A stretch of 64,000 nucleotides of DNA, taken from assembly GCF_008364795.1 (NCBI RefSeq), contig NZ_VTTM01000003.1, positions 372,001 through 436,000 on the forward strand. The letters run 5' to 3'. The position numbers were made by a program, and so were the translations under genes. Source of the stretch: Azospirillum oryzae. GTDB taxonomy: Bacteria > Pseudomonadota > Alphaproteobacteria > Azospirillales > Azospirillaceae. Shown piece by piece: positions 63,001 to 64,000 of this stretch; position 1 is the first letter of the stretch, and each line of letters starts with the position of its first letter. The notes beneath the pieces were generated by a model. That model made no database searches. It was given only the letters and a program-made list of their open reading frames with translations, and was not told where the DNA came from.

Positions 63001-63170
63001 ACGATGATGGTGGGGAACTCCACCTGCGGCAGCGGCGCCACCGGCAGGAAGCGGTAGGCCACCATGCCGAGGATCATCAGCCCGACCATCAGCAGCGACG
63101 TGCCGACCGGCCGCCGGATGAAGGGGGCGGAGAGCGAGGCGCCGGAGGGCAGGAGATTTGCGGGGAGCAT
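60051..63170 (-). CDS. mdtC: RND multidrug efflux permease, MdtC-like
   Basis: This 1039-residue inner-membrane protein has the RND layout of two membrane halves and two periplasmic loops. FIRRPVGTSLLMVGLMILGM begins the first helix; charged residues in membrane helix 4 lie in GFVVDDAIVVIENIVRHIEK, and [20 protein letters not shown] marks helix 10-11. It works with a second permease (gene at 63177) as in MdtB-MdtC and with an outer-membrane and membrane-fusion protein. The two permease genes are six bp apart. Substrates such as bile salts or novobiocin are typical of this group. Confidence 0.92.
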   Translation of the reverse strand: MLPANLLPSGASLSAPFIRRPVGTSLLMVGLMILGMVAYRFLPVAPLPQVEFPTIIVTASLPGASPETMAASVATPLERRLSRIAGVSEMTSNSKLGSTTVVVQFDLNRNVEAASRDVQAAINAAGGDLPADLPSPPKMRRINPADAPVMTLAMTSTTLAPADLYNLADSVIGQRLSQIEGVAQVSINGAEKTAVRVRVNAAAAANMGVSLESIRSVISQANANGPKGSFDGTHESWSIGASDQLFGADAYRRLIVTEKSGATVRLGDVAEVIEAPENSRTAAWQDGQRAVLINIQKQPGSNVVETVDRIRAELPTLRGWMPPGVSLSVRTDRTPTIRASIDDVQKTLAVTVALVVMVMALFLRRLWATVIPAASVPLSLAGTFGVMWIVGYSLDNFSLMALTISVGFVVDDAIVVIENIVRHIEKGAKPFEAAVKGARQVAFTVVSISLSLVAVFIPILFMGGIQGRLFREFAVVLSVAIAVSAVVSLTLTPMMCAHLLAPEAERGPPGRLARALAWIGDRLFGLYAAGLDWVLAHRRTMLAATFAIVGVSVWLYGQVPKGFVPQQDTGLLIGFSDPPPDISFKAMVTRQRALQDAVAGDPAVDSVGGTIGGGGPGGTYSGQIFIGLKPKAGRDDLQTVTQRLRQRAGRVPGVQLYLMPVQDIRVGGFQGRSQYRYSLQDADIGALNEWAPKLVEKMRTLPELVDVANDRQNGGIQANVIVDRDAATRLGVSLSALEATLYDAFGQRQVSTMYLAQNQHKVVLEVAPSEALGPDDLKRIYVSGRSGMVPLSAVSRVVIGNQAASIQHQSGFPVANLTFDLAPGVSLSQATELIQRAAEDIGMPASIRAGFQGDARAFQQSSSSQPLLILAALITIYIVLGVLYESLIHPLTILSTLPSAGLGALIALILTGYDLSIVALIGIILLIGIVKKNAIMMIDFALEAERERGLSPLEAIREAGLVRFRPIMMTTMAALLGAVPLAFDYGTGGEIRRPLGIAIIGGLLVSQMLTLYTTPVVYLTLERLALRRTRRAAIAAPAE

Positions 63171-63176
63171 GGCCGG

Positions 63177-64000
63177 CTACTCCGCCGCCGCCCGGCCGGG
63201 AGCGTGGCCGGACTCTTGGGCGTTGCCCGGCTCGGCCGACGGCTTCCGCCGCCATGGCCGCAGCAAGCGGCCGAGCCGGTTGCCGAGACGGTCCATGTAG
63301 AGATAGACGACCGGCGTGGTGTAGAGCGTCAGCACCTGACTGAGCAGCAGGCCGCCGACGATGGCGATGCCCATCGGTTTGCGCAGTTCCGATCCGGTGC
63401 CGTTCTCCAGCGCCAGCGGCAGGGCGCCCAGCAGGGCCGCCATGGTGGTCATCATGATCGGGCGGAAACGCAGGAGCGACGCCTCATAGATCGAGCGTTC
63501 CGGCGCCATGCCCTGGTTGCGCTCCGCCTCCAGGGCGAAGTCGATCATCATGATGGCGTTCTTCTTGACGATGCCGATCAGCAGCACGATGCCGACCAGC
63601 GCGATCAGCGACAGGTCGTGGCCGGTCGCCATCAGCGCCAGCAGCGCGCCGATGCCGGCGGACGGCAGGGTCGACAGGATGGTGATCGGGTGGATCGTGC
63701 TCTCGTACAGCACGCCCAGCACGATATAGACCGCGACCACCGCCGCCAGGATCAGCCAGGGTTGGGTGTAGAGCGACGAGCGGAACTCGGCGGCCGTGCC
63801 GGCGAAGCGGGCGGTCGCGGTGTCGGGCATGCCGATGCCGTCGCGCGCCTGCTGGATCGCCGCCACCGCCGCCCCCAGCGAGACGCCGTGCGCCACGTTG
63901 AAGGACAGGGTGACCGACGGGAACTGGCCCTGGTGGGTGATGACCAGCGGGGCGGTCTTGCGCTCCACCGACACCACGGCATTCAGGGGCACGACCGTGC
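63177..64000 (-). CDS. mdtB: RND efflux permease, MdtB-like (C-terminal part, cut by window edge)
   Basis: About 274 residues of the C-terminal end of an RND transporter are seen: [60 protein letters not shown] and [20 protein letters not shown]. The MdtBC pair (MdtB first) is the usual order and the minus strand reading from the right supports it. The N-terminal part lies outside the window. Confidence 0.9.
   Translation of the reverse strand, partial: TVVPLNAVVSVERKTAPLVITHQGQFPSVTLSFNVAHGVSLGAAVAAIQQARDGIGMPDTATARFAGTAAEFRSSLYTQPWLILAAVVAVYIVLGVLYESTIHPITILSTLPSAGIGALLALMATGHDLSLIALVGIVLLIGIVKKNAIMMIDFALEAERNQGMAPERSIYEASLLRFRPIMMTTMAALLGALPLALENGTGSELRKPMGIAIVGGLLLSQVLTLYTTPVVYLYMDRLGNRLGRLLRPWRRKPSAEPGNAQESGHAPGRAAAE

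Overview
The window is high-GC DNA with alphaproteobacterial signatures: two LexA boxes of the GTTC-N7-GTTC type, an imuA-imuB-dnaE2 mutasome, an rpoH-type sigma factor, DUF1127 and DUF6476 proteins, and a chemoreceptor with an HBM-like sensor. Gene content and order suggest a member of the Azospirillaceae (Azospirillum or a close relative). This is inference from families and codon use; no 16S gene is present.

Layout. 1-4.3 kb: LysR fragment, aldo/keto reductase, a broken DUF892 ferritin-like gene, an HtpX-like M48 protease and a DedA protein. 4.4-9.95 kb: SOS-controlled imuA-imuB-dnaE2 operon (minus strand) with its LexA box. 10.4-15.7 kb: a stand-alone receiver, an AraC/SDR divergent pair and a RecD2-type helicase, with three copies of a ~175 bp dispersed repeat. 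15.8-18.5 kb: a second apparently LexA-controlled operon (48-aa protein, cytosolic AAA+/M41 FtsH-like protease, zinc-ribbon protein). 18.6-43.0 kb: accessory island with IS630, a P-loop kinase, a remnant of a copper ATPase, an XRE/HNH/unknown-protein locus, a type III-like restriction-modification pair, a complete three-gene pPIWI_RE module (REase, DinG-like Fe-S helicase, PIWI-like protein), a NYN-domain RNase, a solitary TnpB broken by an amber codon, several orphan genes, and a set of transposon-end-like short repeats at 42.94-43.0 kb. 43.1-64 kb: ordinary chromosomal genes (DUF1127, GNAT, threonine/hydroxyaspartate dehydratase, PhzF, GGCT-like, rpoH, rluD, threonine aldolase, three tandem tRNA-Glu genes, AraC/P450 pair, THUMP methyltransferase, SDR, chemoreceptor, TrxC, RHH protein, ECF sigma factor with a membrane regulator and a ZraP/CnrX-like periplasmic protein, and two RND transporters, the second cut by the window edge).

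The most interesting content is the defence-like block at 20.7-36.7 kb. The pPIWI_RE genes are joined by three ATGA stop/start overlaps into one transcript and face the convergent mod-res pair across a strong palindromic terminator; a NYN RNase lies beside their promoter. The second highlight is the SOS-linked FtsH-like protease operon, which lacks membrane segments and carries a 48-aa leader protein gene directly behind a LexA box. Starts were moved inward from the longest reading frame wherever ribosome-binding sites, overlaps or operator positions argued for it.
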